Source: Beijerinckiaceae bacterium | GTDB lineage: Bacteria > Pseudomonadota > Alphaproteobacteria > Rhizobiales > Beijerinckiaceae | NCBI GenBank assembly: GCA_027532775.1 | Contig: JAPZTO010000001.1 | Coordinates: forward strand, 248,001-312,000 | Length of the DNA: 64,000 bases | Direction of reading: 5' to 3' | In this document: piece after piece, positions 43,473 through 52,489 of the stretch | Numbering within the stretch: the first letter of the stretch is position 1 | Layout: every line of letters starts with the position of its first letter | Position numbers and translations under genes: made by a program | The notes under the pieces: model-generated | Told to the model about the DNA's origin: nothing | Seen by the model: the letters and a program-made list of their open reading frames with translations, nothing else | The model's database searches: none

Positions 43473-43928
43473 ATGACCAAGATTTCGCACACCAAGACCA
43501 CCGCCCTCCGCAAGGCCAGCCGCTTCAGCATGCTGGCCCTCGCCCTCTCGCTCTCCACCGGCACTGTTGCCGGCATGTTCGGCATCGCCGCCCTGACCTC
43601 GGGCCCTGCCCAGGCGCAGCAAGGCGGCAATGGCGGCGGCGGTCCCGCCGGTGACGGCGGTGCCGGCAGCAACCCGATGGTTGCCGGTCGCGTTGAATCC
43701 TTCAATCGCGCCGAGCCGAACAACGAACCGAATTACGGCCGCGGACGGACGCGCAGCACGAATTGCGAAGGCAGCCAGAACGGCCTCGACAGCGATCGCT
43801 GCAAGAACAACCAGCGCTCCACGCCGCGGATCGTCCGCATCAACGGGTTCAACAACTGCGCGATCGTGCAGCAGGTCCCGAACCCGAATGGCGGGCCGGC
43901 CGAATTCTACTGCCTGCGGCCGATGTAA
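43473..43928 (+). CDS. Small secreted protein, CEGS-motif family
   Basis: A 151-residue protein starting at 43473 after CGGAG. A long signal peptide (hydrophobic about 20-40, PAQA-QQ) precedes a Gly-rich stretch and the motif NCEGSQNGLDSDRCKNNQ. A C-terminal Cys pair (NNCAIV...EFYCLRPM) follows. The motif recurs in the next gene, so the two are tandem duplicates. Periplasmic or outer-surface location is likely. No known family. Confidence 0.72.
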   Translation: MTKISHTKTTALRKASRFSMLALALSLSTGTVAGMFGIAALTSGPAQAQQGGNGGGGPAGDGGAGSNPMVAGRVESFNRAEPNNEPNYGRGRTRSTNCEGSQNGLDSDRCKNNQRSTPRIVRINGFNNCAIVQQVPNPNGGPAEFYCLRPM

Positions 43929-43979
43929 TCGCCGAATCCTCCCCCTCCCCCCCCAACCCAGCAAAAACGGAGACTGACC

Positions 43980-44306
43980 ATGAGCAACCTCACAAAGACC
44001 CAGACCGCCACAACCCGCCGGGCCGGCAGCGCCAGCATCCTTGCCTTCGCCCTCTGCCTCACCGCCAGCTCGACGGCCGGCCTTTTCGCCGCCATCGGTC
44101 CGGCCCAGGCCCGCGGTGGCGAAGCCGGCGGCGGTGCCGGTCCCAACCCGATGGCGGCCGTCGGTGCCGCCGATGTCGAAAAGGGCCGGCCGCGTCCGAA
44201 CTGGTCGAGCTGCGAAGGCAGCGCCGGCGCGATCGAGATCTCGAAATGCCGTAATGTCCAGAGCTCGCTCATGGGGCCGCACCGCACCGGCAGCATCCAC
44301 CGGTAA
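43980..44306 (+). CDS. Small secreted protein, CEGS-motif family
   Basis: A 108-residue paralogue of the gene at 43473. It shares the signal-peptide layout, a Gly-rich stretch, the -PNPM- junction (NPM in both), and SCEGSAGAIEISKCRNVQSS, which aligns as CEGS-x8-10-C-(K/R)-N-x-Q-x-S. It lacks the C-terminal Cys pair of its neighbour. ACGGAG lies about 6 nt before the ATG. Co-directional, 51 nt after the first copy. Confidence 0.7.
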   Translation: MSNLTKTQTATTRRAGSASILAFALCLTASSTAGLFAAIGPAQARGGEAGGGAGPNPMAAVGAADVEKGRPRPNWSSCEGSAGAIEISKCRNVQSSLMGPHRTGSIHR

Positions 44307-44430
44307 GCGCACCGGAGCTTAACCTGGCAAGGCCGGCCGCAGTGCCGGCCTTCGCTGTCCCGGCCGCATTGTTGCGCCAGCGTTCATGTTCAATCGGTAC
44401 GCTCAATCCGGGCGACCAAAGGAGAGCACA

Positions 44431-44751
44431 ATGACCCGTTCTTCCCCCATGATCCTCGCCGCCCTGTTCGCGGCGCTTCTCGGCCTTGTTGGCCTGACAC
44501 CTGCCCGCGCGGCAGGCATCCCTTCCGGACCGGCGCTGACACTGGATGCCCATTCCAAGGCCCAGACCGCTCCGGTCTACCACCACCGCCGGCATTACCG
44601 GCCGTACCGGCATGTCTACCGGCGGCACCATTACCGGCCGTATTACTACCGCCCGGCGCCGATCCATTACCGCCGCTGCGTGACCCGGCCGCGCGTGGTC
44701 TGGACCCCCTATGGCTATGTCCGCCGCTGGGTCCGCGTCTGCCGGTACTGA
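44431..44751 (+). CDS. Secreted His/Tyr/Arg-rich protein
   Basis: A 106-residue protein with a signal peptide to about residue 28 (ARA-AG). The mature part is dominated by repeated H/R-Y-x-P blocks (HHRRHYRPYRHVY, HHYRPYYYRP), then two Cys (RRCVTRP, VCRY). AAAGGAG lies 6 nt before the ATG. Such sequences are common as hypothetical rhizobial proteins and could bind metals or heme through His, which is inference. A terminator follows at 44777-44807. Confidence 0.7.
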   Translation: MTRSSPMILAALFAALLGLVGLTPARAAGIPSGPALTLDAHSKAQTAPVYHHRRHYRPYRHVYRRHHYRPYYYRPAPIHYRRCVTRPRVVWTPYGYVRRWVRVCRY

Positions 44752-44776
44752 GCTTCGGACCGATGCTTGATACCAC

Positions 44777-44807
44777 CCGGGCGGCGCAAGCCGCCCGGCT
44801 TTCTGTT
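44777..44807 (+). terminator. Rho-independent terminator
   Basis: A perfect 9-bp stem CCGGGCGGC / GCCGCCCGG with a GCAA tetraloop, followed by CTTTCTGTT. It closes the secreted-protein cluster before the convergent methyltransferase gene. Confidence 0.8.
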
Positions 44808-44840
44808 CCTGCCCCTCACCCCTAGCTGCCCTCAGCCATG

Positions 44841-45659
44841 TTACCCTGGACTTTGCCCGGGCCGCATGGGCAGCAAGGCCAGCCCGTCGTGAAGCGCGGC
44901 GGACAGCGCGGTCGGCCCATCGCCCTCGAACAGGACCAGCGGCGGCAGGATCGTCAGCCCCTGCCGAGAGCCCTTCTTCCCCGATACGAGCAGCCGATGG
45001 GCAGGCTCTGAAGGCCGGGGGTGGATGAAACGGAGAGCGAGGCCGCCGAAGCGCCGCGCCATGGCCGCCAGCACGTCCCCCACGGCATCCGCCCGGTGAA
45101 TGATCACGATCTCGCCGCCCGGCGCGAGCATCGTGGCGGCATTGCGCAGCCAGCCATCGAGGTCGCCGTCGAGTTCATGGGCGGCCCGCCGCTTGGCATC
45201 CGGCGAGGCGCGCACGCGCCCCGGGGTGAAATAGGGCGGGTTGGTCAGGACGAGGTCGAAGGCTTCCCGCAGGTCCTTTTCGCGCCCCAGGGCGAAGGCA
45301 TCCGCCTCCCGGCAGGAAACCCGGTCCGCGAGGCCATTGGCCGCGATGTTGTGGCGCGCCAGGGCTGCCATGGCGGGGTCGCGCTCCAGCAGGATGGCCC
45401 GTGCTTCCGGCCGGCCCATCGCGACCTGCAGCCCGACCATCCCCGTGGAGGCGCCAAGATCGAGGATATGCCGCGCCGCCGCCGGAGCCGCCGCCGCAAG
45501 GAGAACCGCATCCGTCCCGGCGCGATGGCCGCGCGCCGGCTGCCGCAGGAGAAGCGTGCCCCGGAACAGCCGGTCATCGGTCGTTTCACCCTCGCCCTGA
45601 CGGTTCGCACCCAATGCCGCATCTCCCTTGCCGGCTGGCGGCCGCGCCTCAAGTTGCAT
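44841..45659 (-). CDS. tRNA1(Val) adenine-N6 methyltransferase-like (TrmN6 family)
   Basis: A 272-residue methyltransferase starting MQLEARPP at 45659. The cofactor loop is LDLGASTGMVGLQ and the adenine-methylase motif is LTNPPYFTPG, both typical of YfiC/TrmN6. The family methylates A37 of tRNA1(Val); some members methylate other substrates. It is divergent from ispB with about 76 bp between. Confidence 0.88.
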   Translation of the reverse strand: MQLEARPPAGKGDAALGANRQGEGETTDDRLFRGTLLLRQPARGHRAGTDAVLLAAAAPAAARHILDLGASTGMVGLQVAMGRPEARAILLERDPAMAALARHNIAANGLADRVSCREADAFALGREKDLREAFDLVLTNPPYFTPGRVRASPDAKRRAAHELDGDLDGWLRNAATMLAPGGEIVIIHRADAVGDVLAAMARRFGGLALRFIHPRPSEPAHRLLVSGKKGSRQGLTILPPLVLFEGDGPTALSAALHDGLALLPMRPGQSPG

Positions 45660-45735
45660 TTGGTTTTCTTCGCGTGGCGGCGTATGGAAAGCAATCCGGC
45701 ACAAGGGCCGCATACGGAATTCAGAGGTTGGGATC

Positions 45736-46749
45736 GTGGGCGTCGTCGTTTCCTTCGGAGAAAAGCCAAAAGGCGAGACCATCGACCGGCTGGTCGGCTT
45801 GCTGAAAGACGACATGGCGCGCGTCAACGAGACGATCCTCGCGCGGACCGGCTCGGACGTGATGATGATCCCCGAAGTGGCGCAGCATCTGATCTCGTCC
45901 GGTGGCAAGCGGCTGCGGCCGATGCTGACCCTCGCCACGGCCCAGCTTGCCCGCTATTCCGGGCAGGGTCACATCAAGCTCGCCGCTTCGGTCGAGTTCA
46001 TGCATACGGCGACGCTGCTCCACGACGACGTGGTGGACGAGAGCGACCTGCGCCGTGGCAAGCCCTCCGCCCGCAAGGTCTGGGGCAACGAGGCCAGCGT
46101 GCTCGTCGGGGATTTCCTGCTCGGCCAAGCCTTCAAGATGATGGTCGAGGTCGGCTCGCTCCAGTGCCTCGATGTGCTCTCGACCGCCGCCGCCGTGATC
46201 GCCGAAGGCGAGGTCATGCAGCTTGCTGCCGCCAAGAACACCTCAACGACCGAGGATGAATATCTCTCCGTCATCCGCGCCAAGACGGCGGCCCTTTTTG
46301 CCGCTGCAGCCGAAGTGGGCCCCATTCTCGCCGGCGCGGACCAGACAGCGCAGAAGGCCTGCCGCTCCTACGGGCTCAATCTCGGCATCGCCTTCCAGCT
46401 CATCGATGACGCGCTGGATTACGGCGGCACGGCGAGCAAGCTCGGCAAGAATGTCGGTGACGATTTCCGCGAGGGCAAGATCACGCTGCCCGTGGTGCTG
46501 GCCTTCCGGCGCGGCTCGGATGACGAGCGCGCCTTCTGGCGCGAGGCGCTGGAAGACGGCGCACATGACGATGTCGCGCTTGGCCGGGCGATCGAGCTGC
46601 TGAAGAAGCACCGGGCGCTTGAAGACACGGTCGAGCGCGCCCGCCACTATGCCGCCATGGCGAAAGACGGGCTGGCACTGTTCCCCGCCTCTCCGATGCG
46701 CGACGCGCTGGACGAGGTTGTCGATTTCTGCGTGAACCGGGCGCATTGA
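45736..46749 (+). CDS. ispB: Polyprenyl (octaprenyl) diphosphate synthase
   Basis: A 337-residue trans-prenyl synthase from a GTG at 45736, chosen for AGAGG upstream and the homologous N-terminus (GVVVSFGEKP). Both Asp-rich motifs are present: LLHDDVVDESD and QLIDDALDYGG. It elongates FPP with IPP to make the ubiquinone side chain; chain length cannot be fixed from the sequence. dxs and ispE of the precursor pathway are nearby. Confidence 0.95.
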   Translation: MGVVVSFGEKPKGETIDRLVGLLKDDMARVNETILARTGSDVMMIPEVAQHLISSGGKRLRPMLTLATAQLARYSGQGHIKLAASVEFMHTATLLHDDVVDESDLRRGKPSARKVWGNEASVLVGDFLLGQAFKMMVEVGSLQCLDVLSTAAAVIAEGEVMQLAAAKNTSTTEDEYLSVIRAKTAALFAAAAEVGPILAGADQTAQKACRSYGLNLGIAFQLIDDALDYGGTASKLGKNVGDDFREGKITLPVVLAFRRGSDDERAFWREALEDGAHDDVALGRAIELLKKHRALEDTVERARHYAAMAKDGLALFPASPMRDALDEVVDFCVNRAH

Positions 46750-46762
46750 CGCTCGGCCCCTC

Positions 46763-47281
46763 TCAGGGCGGCCCCTCGCCGGCCGGATCCACGAAGAACA
46801 GATCCGTATCCTCCGGGCAGGCTCCGGCCGCCGTCAGCATGGCATGGACCTGCCCGCGATGATGCGTCTGGTGGTTGAAGAAATGCGCCGCCAATGCCCA
46901 GTTCGGGCGTGAAACCTCGCGGCCTGCTGCGCCGGACATCCAGCTCTGCGAGGCTGCCAGCCAATCCGCCTGCACCCGGCCTGCCCAATCGAGAATCTCG
47001 TCATCGAGGTCAATCCGCGCCACCCGATAGCTCGCCCAATCGGGGAACAAGGTTGCCGAAAGACGGTTGGGCAAAGCCGGTTTCGGCCGCCCCGTGAACC
47101 GATGCATCCAGACCGTATCGCCCCAGGCGACATGGTTCAGCGTGCCGAAAATGCTGCCGAAAAACGCACCGCGATCCTGCCGGCGGGCGGCCTCGTCAAG
47201 CGCGTCCGCCGCCGTCACCAGCGACCGGTTCTGCCAGGCATTGTAGCGTGCCATCAGGCGCACGTGATCAGGGCCGATCAT
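46763..47281 (-). CDS. DinB-family protein
   Basis: A 172-residue four-helix DinB-like protein. His ligands are in GTLNHVAWGD and in the C-terminal FNHQTHHRGQVHAML. DinB-like proteins bind a metal and act as thiol-dependent transferases in some cases, but no role is known here. It starts 3 nt after the ispE stop, so it is translated from the ispE transcript. Confidence 0.9.
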   Translation of the reverse strand: MIGPDHVRLMARYNAWQNRSLVTAADALDEAARRQDRGAFFGSIFGTLNHVAWGDTVWMHRFTGRPKPALPNRLSATLFPDWASYRVARIDLDDEILDWAGRVQADWLAASQSWMSGAAGREVSRPNWALAAHFFNHQTHHRGQVHAMLTAAGACPEDTDLFFVDPAGEGPP

Positions 47282-47284
47282 GGT

Positions 47285-48187
47285 TCAGCCCCCCATCGGC
47301 GCGCGGGTCACGATATCCCAGCCGGGCAGGCGGAGCGCGGTCGCGGATACCCACCAGCCGGGGTTCCGGGCGGTGATCTCGCGCGCGGCGGCATTGCGGG
47401 CATGGGCGCTCGAGAAGATGGCGTAGCAGGTCGCGCCCGAACCGGACATCCGCGCCAGCCAGCAGCCGGCCTGACGCCGCAAGCTGTCGACAACCTCGGT
47501 GATCGCCGGCACGAGGGACTCGGCAATGGGCTGGAGATCGTTCCGCGTCTGAGAGGCGAGAAAATGCAGCGGCTGGAGCGACAGCTTCTCGTAGGTGACC
47601 GGCGGCTTCTCGTGGCGCTGGCCAGGCTCCAGGCCCAGTTGCCGGAAGATCTCGGCGGTTTCGACCCCGATCCCCGGATTGACGAGCAGGACCGGCGCCG
47701 GCTCGCTGGCCAGAGGCGGGCCGAGTTCGTGGCCGATGCCGGAAATCAGCCGCGTCTTCCGGTCGAGACAGGCGGGCACATCGGCGCCAAGCATGGCGGC
47801 GCAATCGACGAGGCGTGGATCGGTGAAGGGGATATCATTCGCCCGGGCCAGCAGGCGCAGGGCGGCAGCGGCATCGGCCGAGCCGCCCCCGATGCCGGAA
47901 GCCACGGGCAAGGCCTTGACCAGAACGAAGCGCCCCATACGGCCGGGGCCGATATGCGCCACGAAGGAGCGCGCGGCCCTCAGGACGAGATTATCCTCGG
48001 CAACGGCAAGGGAGCCAGCGAACGGCCCCTCGATCGAGAGGCCAAGCGGTTGTCCGGGCAGGAAATGCAACTCATCGCCATGATCGGCAAAGGCGACGAG
48101 GCTTTCGAGCAGGTGGTAGCCATCCGGCCGGCGGCCGAGGACATGGAGGAACAGGTTGACCTTCGCCAGCGCGAATTCGGTCAGCAT
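47285..48187 (-). CDS. ispE: 4-diphosphocytidyl-2-C-methyl-D-erythritol kinase
   Basis: A 300-residue GHMP kinase that phosphorylates CDP-methylerythritol in the non-mevalonate pathway. It has the AKVNLFLHVLGRRPDGYH start, the ATP motif PVASGIGGGSADAAAALR and the C-terminal MSGSGATCYAIF. It lies 18 bp after the TPR gene; a TPR-ispE order is typical of this group. Confidence 0.96.
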   Translation of the reverse strand: MLTEFALAKVNLFLHVLGRRPDGYHLLESLVAFADHGDELHFLPGQPLGLSIEGPFAGSLAVAEDNLVLRAARSFVAHIGPGRMGRFVLVKALPVASGIGGGSADAAAALRLLARANDIPFTDPRLVDCAAMLGADVPACLDRKTRLISGIGHELGPPLASEPAPVLLVNPGIGVETAEIFRQLGLEPGQRHEKPPVTYEKLSLQPLHFLASQTRNDLQPIAESLVPAITEVVDSLRRQAGCWLARMSGSGATCYAIFSSAHARNAAAREITARNPGWWVSATALRLPGWDIVTRAPMGG

Positions 48188-48205
48188 GCGGTTGCCCTGC
48201 CCCGC

Positions 48206-50020
48206 TCAGCCGCCATTCGGCTTCGGCGGCGCGGCATTGGCCGCCGGGCCTTCTTCCAGCCCGGTCTCGAGCTTCCGGCGGATCTTCTCGGCATCCTCCG
48301 GCTCCGGGTTCAACCCGAGGGCCTGTTCCCACTTGAACTGCGCCTCGCGCTTGCGGCCGACCTTCCAATAGGCATCGCCGAGATGATCGTTGATCGTCGG
48401 ATCCCCCGCCTTGAGCAGGACCGCGCGTTCGAGTTCGCGCACGGCATCCTCGTAGCGGCCGAGGCGATAGAAAGCCCAGCCGAGGGAATCGACGATGGCC
48501 CCGTCACCGGGCGAGAAGGACACGGCCTCGCGGAGCATATCGAACGACTTCTCGATATTCATGCGCATGTCGACCCAGGAATAGGCGAGATAGTTCAGCA
48601 CTTGCGCCCGCTCGACACGCTCGCGCGGGGTCCGCGGCCGGGCTGGCAACAGATCAAGCGCGGCGAGGAAATCCGACTCGGCCTTTTCCCATTGCTTCGA
48701 CCGTTCGTAGCCGATGGCCCGGCCGAAGAAGAGCGGCCAATGGCGCTGCTCCACCTTGGGCAGGGCCGCGATGGCGGCGCTGTAGACCTCGACCGATTCG
48801 GTCCAGCGCTTCTTGACGCGCAGGATCGTACCCAGCGTATCGGCGGATTCCATATCGCCGGGATTGCGCGCCAGCAATTCGCGCAGGACCGTGATGGCCT
48901 CGTCGGTCCGCTCCATGCGCTCGAGCGCGCCGGCCCGGCCGATCGCCGCGCGATTGGCGAGGACGGAGCTGGCGGGGATGGTCTCGTAAAGCTGGGCAGC
49001 GCGGGCATATTGACGCATCTGCTCGAAAAACTCGGCCAGCGTCGTCGCGATCACCTCGTCCTTCGGCGAGAGATAGCGCGCCATCTGGAGGTAGATCACC
49101 GCCGACATCGGGTCCCGGGCGGCGGAGCCGACAGCGCCGAGCCCGTAGAAGACCTCTGCCGTGCCCTCGGCGATCGACCCGGCAAGCGGCGGCAATTGCT
49201 CGCCCTTCGCGAGCAAAGCGGCCTGGCGATCAAGATAGGGCTGGTTGGGGTTACGCTGCTGCCAGGTCTCGATCACCTTGGCCGCGTCGCCGATCTTGCC
49301 CCTGCGCGAGAGGATGCGGGCATAGGCATCGACCACGCGGAGGATGTTGGGATCGGCCTTGTAGGCGCTTTCGAGCCGGGCCTCGGCCTCGCCGAAACGC
49401 CTGGCGGATTCCGCGATCAGCCCGGCGAAGAAATCGCGGTAGCCGCGCAGCTCGTTATCCTTGAACCGATCAACGGATTGCAGCGCGCCGTTGATCTCGC
49501 CGAGACCGGCCATCGCCCACGAGCGCAACAGCGAAATGGTGAGATCCGCCTCGCGCACCGTGCCGCCGGCGCGCTCGAAACTCGATTTGGCGCGCTCGTA
49601 TTGCCGGCTGCGCAGCGCGCGAACGCCCAGGGCGACATGCGCCAGCGCGTTGGATTTGTCACGCTGGATGGCCCGCTCGGCCAGCCGGAAAGCCTCGTCC
49701 ATGTTGCCATCAACGAGTTCGGCGAGGAAGGCCTGGTCGATCAGCCCGGCATTGCGCGGATCCGCGCGGAGCGCTTCCCGGAAGAACGCGGCCGCCGCTG
49801 CCGTATCCCGCTCGGTATTGGCGACAACGCCGGCGAGGAAAGCGCCCGAAGCCCCGAGCCCGGGCGTGACGCGCTCCTGGCTGGCAGGTGCTGCCTGTGC
49901 CGAGGGCAGCCCCAGCATCAACGCGAGCGCAACACCGAGGAACCGCAGCCTGACCTGCCATTCCGTGCGGGAAGACGTGCTGGCGCTGAGAGACAAACGG
50001 GCGCTGTTCGTGCAATCCAT
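48206..50020 (-). CDS. Secreted TPR-repeat protein
   Basis: A 604-residue protein with an N-terminal export signal (FLGVALALMLGLPSAQA) and tetratricopeptide repeats through most of its length, for example in AFFREALRADPRNAGLIDQA and SLGWAFYRLGRYEDAVRELE. TPRs bind other proteins; the best guess is an envelope scaffold. The position beside ispE and ETF:QO is conserved in Hyphomicrobiales. It is divergent from the thioredoxin gene. Confidence 0.9.
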   Translation of the reverse strand: MDCTNSARLSLSASTSSRTEWQVRLRFLGVALALMLGLPSAQAAPASQERVTPGLGASGAFLAGVVANTERDTAAAAAFFREALRADPRNAGLIDQAFLAELVDGNMDEAFRLAERAIQRDKSNALAHVALGVRALRSRQYERAKSSFERAGGTVREADLTISLLRSWAMAGLGEINGALQSVDRFKDNELRGYRDFFAGLIAESARRFGEAEARLESAYKADPNILRVVDAYARILSRRGKIGDAAKVIETWQQRNPNQPYLDRQAALLAKGEQLPPLAGSIAEGTAEVFYGLGAVGSAARDPMSAVIYLQMARYLSPKDEVIATTLAEFFEQMRQYARAAQLYETIPASSVLANRAAIGRAGALERMERTDEAITVLRELLARNPGDMESADTLGTILRVKKRWTESVEVYSAAIAALPKVEQRHWPLFFGRAIGYERSKQWEKAESDFLAALDLLPARPRTPRERVERAQVLNYLAYSWVDMRMNIEKSFDMLREAVSFSPGDGAIVDSLGWAFYRLGRYEDAVRELERAVLLKAGDPTINDHLGDAYWKVGRKREAQFKWEQALGLNPEPEDAEKIRRKLETGLEEGPAANAAPPKPNGG

Positions 50021-50278
50021 CCGGTCGTGCCAATCCTGTTTCTTGCCGAGTCGCGGCCCTGAACATCCTTTCGGTTAGCACCGAAACAAGGCTTCAGAAA
50101 GGCCCAAATGCCAGCCGTTACATGGGACCATGCCCATGTGCAGGGAGGGGCCGGGCACGGGAATGTGATCGGCCCGTGCCTGCTCGTGATATGACTTCCC
50201 CGGCAGCACCATGCACAGGGTGACGTGGTCAAGAGGGTGCAGCGCCCTGCATAGCCCATTCCACCAAGGAGAACCCCG

Positions 50279-50701
50279 ATGTTCCGTCCGTCCCTGCTCT
50301 CTCGGCGCCAGATGCTGGCTGCCGGTCTGGCGGCTTCCGCCGTCGTTGCCGCGCCCGCATTCGCCGTTACACTGGCGACGGGTTTCTCGGCCTACAAGAA
50401 GGAAACCTTCGACGCTGCGCTGAAGGGTTCGAAGCCGGTTCTCGTCCATGTCCATGCCGATTGGTGCCCGACCTGCAAGCGCCAGCAGGTCGTGTTCAAC
50501 GAACTCGCTAAGACCCCGGAATTCGGCAAGCTCGTCGCGTTCACGGTGGATTTTGACATGGATACCGAGTTCAAGACCGCGCATAACGTGCGCAACCAGT
50601 CGGTCATCCTTGTCTTCAAGGGTGGCAAGGAAGTCGCCCGCTCGGGCGGCGTCACCGACAAGGCGCAGATTGCGGCGCTCGTCGTCCAGGCGGCGAAGTA
50701 A
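50279..50701 (+). CDS. Secreted thioredoxin-like protein
   Basis: A 140-residue protein with an export signal (LSRRQMLAAGLAASAV, twin-Arg and possibly Tat-type) and a thioredoxin fold with active site WCPTCKRQ (Cys63 and 66). AAGGAG precedes the ATG. It probably reduces or exchanges disulfides in the periplasm. The 258-bp divergent region upstream contains two short inverted repeats. Confidence 0.92.
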   Translation: MFRPSLLSRRQMLAAGLAASAVVAAPAFAVTLATGFSAYKKETFDAALKGSKPVLVHVHADWCPTCKRQQVVFNELAKTPEFGKLVAFTVDFDMDTEFKTAHNVRNQSVILVFKGGKEVARSGGVTDKAQIAALVVQAAK

Positions 50702-50716
50702 CGCCCGGAGCGACAA

Positions 50717-50751
50717 GCCCCGGGGCGCGACCGCAAGATCACTCCCGGGGC
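50717..50751. terminator. Possible terminator between convergent genes
   Basis: An 8-bp palindromic stem GCCCCGGG / CCCGGGGC with a 19-nt loop, between the thioredoxin gene ending at 50701 and ETF:QO ending at 50762. There is no T-run, so it is weak. Confidence 0.35.
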
Positions 50752-50761
50752 AAGGGCCTTC

Positions 50762-52438
50762 TCACATGTTCGGATAGGTCGGCCCGCCGCCGCCTTCCGG
50801 CGCGATCCAGTTGATGTTCTGTGACGGATCCTTGATGTCGCAGGTCTTGCAGTGGACGCAGTTCTGCGCGTTGATCACGAAGCGCGGATCGGTCTTCGCG
50901 GCCTCGTCGCCATAGACGACCTCATACACGCCGGCCGGGCAATAAAGCCGCGCCGGCTCGCCATAGACCGGCAGGTTCCGCGCGATCGGCACGGAAGCAT
51001 CCTTCAGCGTCAGATGGATCGGCTGGTCTTCCTCGTGGTTCGTACCGGACAGGAATACCGAGGACAGCTTGTCGAACGAGATCACGCCATCGGGCTTGGG
51101 ATAGGCGATCGGCTTGACCTCGGCGAGCGGCTTCAGCGAGGCGGCGTCGGTCTTGCCGTGCTTCAGCGTGCCGAAGGGCGAGAACCCCAACAACTCGTTG
51201 CACCACATGTCGAGAGCGCCGAGCGGCACGCCGATCCAGGTGCCGAATTTCGACCAGAGCGGCTTCACATTGCGGACCTTCTTCAGGTCCTTGCCGATCT
51301 CGCTTGATCGCCAGGCCTGCTCGTAGGCGAGAAGCTCGTCGCCGGCGCGGCCATCCGCCAGCGCCTCGACAATCGTATCCGCCGCGAGCATGCCCGAGAG
51401 CATCGCATTGTGGCTGCCCTTGATGCGCGGCACATTGACGAAACCGGCCGAGCAGCCGAGCAGCGCGCCGCCGGGGAAGCAGAGTTTCGGCACGCTCTGC
51501 CAGCCGCCCTCGGTGATGGCGCGGGCGCCATAGGAGAGGCGCTTGCCGCCTTCCAGCATCTCGCGGATCATCGGGTGCTGCTTGAAACGCTGGAACTCGT
51601 CGAAGGGCGAGAGCGTCGGATTCTGGTAGTTCAGATGGACGACGAAGCCGATCGAGACGAGATTGTCGTCGAAATGGTAGAGGAACGAGCCGCCGCCGGT
51701 CTTCGAATCGAGCGGCCAGCCGAAGGAATGCTGCACGAGGCCCGGCTGGTGCTTCGCCGGGTCGATCTGCCAGAGTTCCTTGAGGCCGATGCCGAATTTC
51801 GGCACGTCGCGGCCCTCGTCGAGGCCGAACCGGGCAATGAGCTGCTTCGAGAGATGGCCCCGCACGCCTTCCGCGAAGAGCGTGTACTTGCCCATCAACG
51901 CCATGCCGCGGGTGAAGCCATCCTTCATCTCGCCGGACCGGGCAATGCCCATATCGCCCGTGGCGATGCCGGTCACGGCGCCGGCATCGTTGTAGAGCAC
52001 TTCCTGCGCCGCGAAGCCGGGATAGATCTCGACGCCCAGCGCCTCGGCCTTCGTGGCGAGCCAGCGGCAGAGATTGCCCAGCGAGATGACGTAATTGCCA
52101 TGGTTGTCGAGCAGTTTCGGCATGGCAATGTTCGGCAGCCGGATGCCCCCGGCCGGGCCGAGGAAATAGAAGCGGTCATCCACAACCGGCGTTTTCACCG
52201 GGCATTCGGGATCATCGCGCCAGTCCGGGATCAGCTTGTCCAGACCGACAGGATCGATCACCGCACCGGAGAGGATATGCGCACCGACCTCGGAGCCCTT
52301 CTCGACGAGGACAACCGAAATCTCCTCGCCCCGTTCGGCAGCGGCCTGTTTCAGCCGGATCGCCGCGGAGAGCCCGGCGGGGCCGCCACCGACGATGACG
52401 ACATCATATTCCATCGCGTCGCGTTCCGGCAGTTCCAT
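50762..52438 (-). CDS. Electron-transfer flavoprotein:ubiquinone oxidoreductase
   Basis: A 558-residue ETF:QO, which moves electrons from ETF (fed by acyl-CoA dehydrogenases) to ubiquinone in the inner membrane. It has the FAD fold VVIVGGGPAGLSAAIRL, a second flavin block GAHILSGAV, and the C-terminal [4Fe-4S] motif NCVHCKTCDIKDP followed by INWIAPEGGGGP. GAGGG precedes the ATG. Its upstream 18-mer matches that of the acyl-CoA dehydrogenase operon. Confidence 0.97.
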   Translation of the reverse strand: MELPERDAMEYDVVIVGGGPAGLSAAIRLKQAAAERGEEISVVLVEKGSEVGAHILSGAVIDPVGLDKLIPDWRDDPECPVKTPVVDDRFYFLGPAGGIRLPNIAMPKLLDNHGNYVISLGNLCRWLATKAEALGVEIYPGFAAQEVLYNDAGAVTGIATGDMGIARSGEMKDGFTRGMALMGKYTLFAEGVRGHLSKQLIARFGLDEGRDVPKFGIGLKELWQIDPAKHQPGLVQHSFGWPLDSKTGGGSFLYHFDDNLVSIGFVVHLNYQNPTLSPFDEFQRFKQHPMIREMLEGGKRLSYGARAITEGGWQSVPKLCFPGGALLGCSAGFVNVPRIKGSHNAMLSGMLAADTIVEALADGRAGDELLAYEQAWRSSEIGKDLKKVRNVKPLWSKFGTWIGVPLGALDMWCNELLGFSPFGTLKHGKTDAASLKPLAEVKPIAYPKPDGVISFDKLSSVFLSGTNHEEDQPIHLTLKDASVPIARNLPVYGEPARLYCPAGVYEVVYGDEAAKTDPRFVINAQNCVHCKTCDIKDPSQNINWIAPEGGGGPTYPNM

Positions 52439-52489
52439 GACGTCCCTCGTTCGTTCGATTCCGGTCTGGTCGATCTTGCCTGTCCTGAA

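Noticed and set aside
44329-44352. Hairpin AAGGCCGGC / GCCGGCCTT after the second CEGS gene
   Set aside because: A good 9-bp stem, but no T-run follows, so it is not called a terminator.
44811-44824. CCCCTCACCC, resembling an end of the interspersed repeat
   Set aside because: Only ten bases match and the hairpin core is missing; it may be chance or a remnant.
47102-50062. 986-codon open frame on the plus strand
   Set aside because: Antisense to DinB, ispE and the TPR gene, all of which have clear family motifs; the frame itself has none.
52450-52470. GTTCGATTCCGG, resembling a tRNA T-arm
   Set aside because: No cloverleaf can be built: the needed upstream acceptor, D and anticodon arms would lie inside the ETF:QO gene or do not pair.
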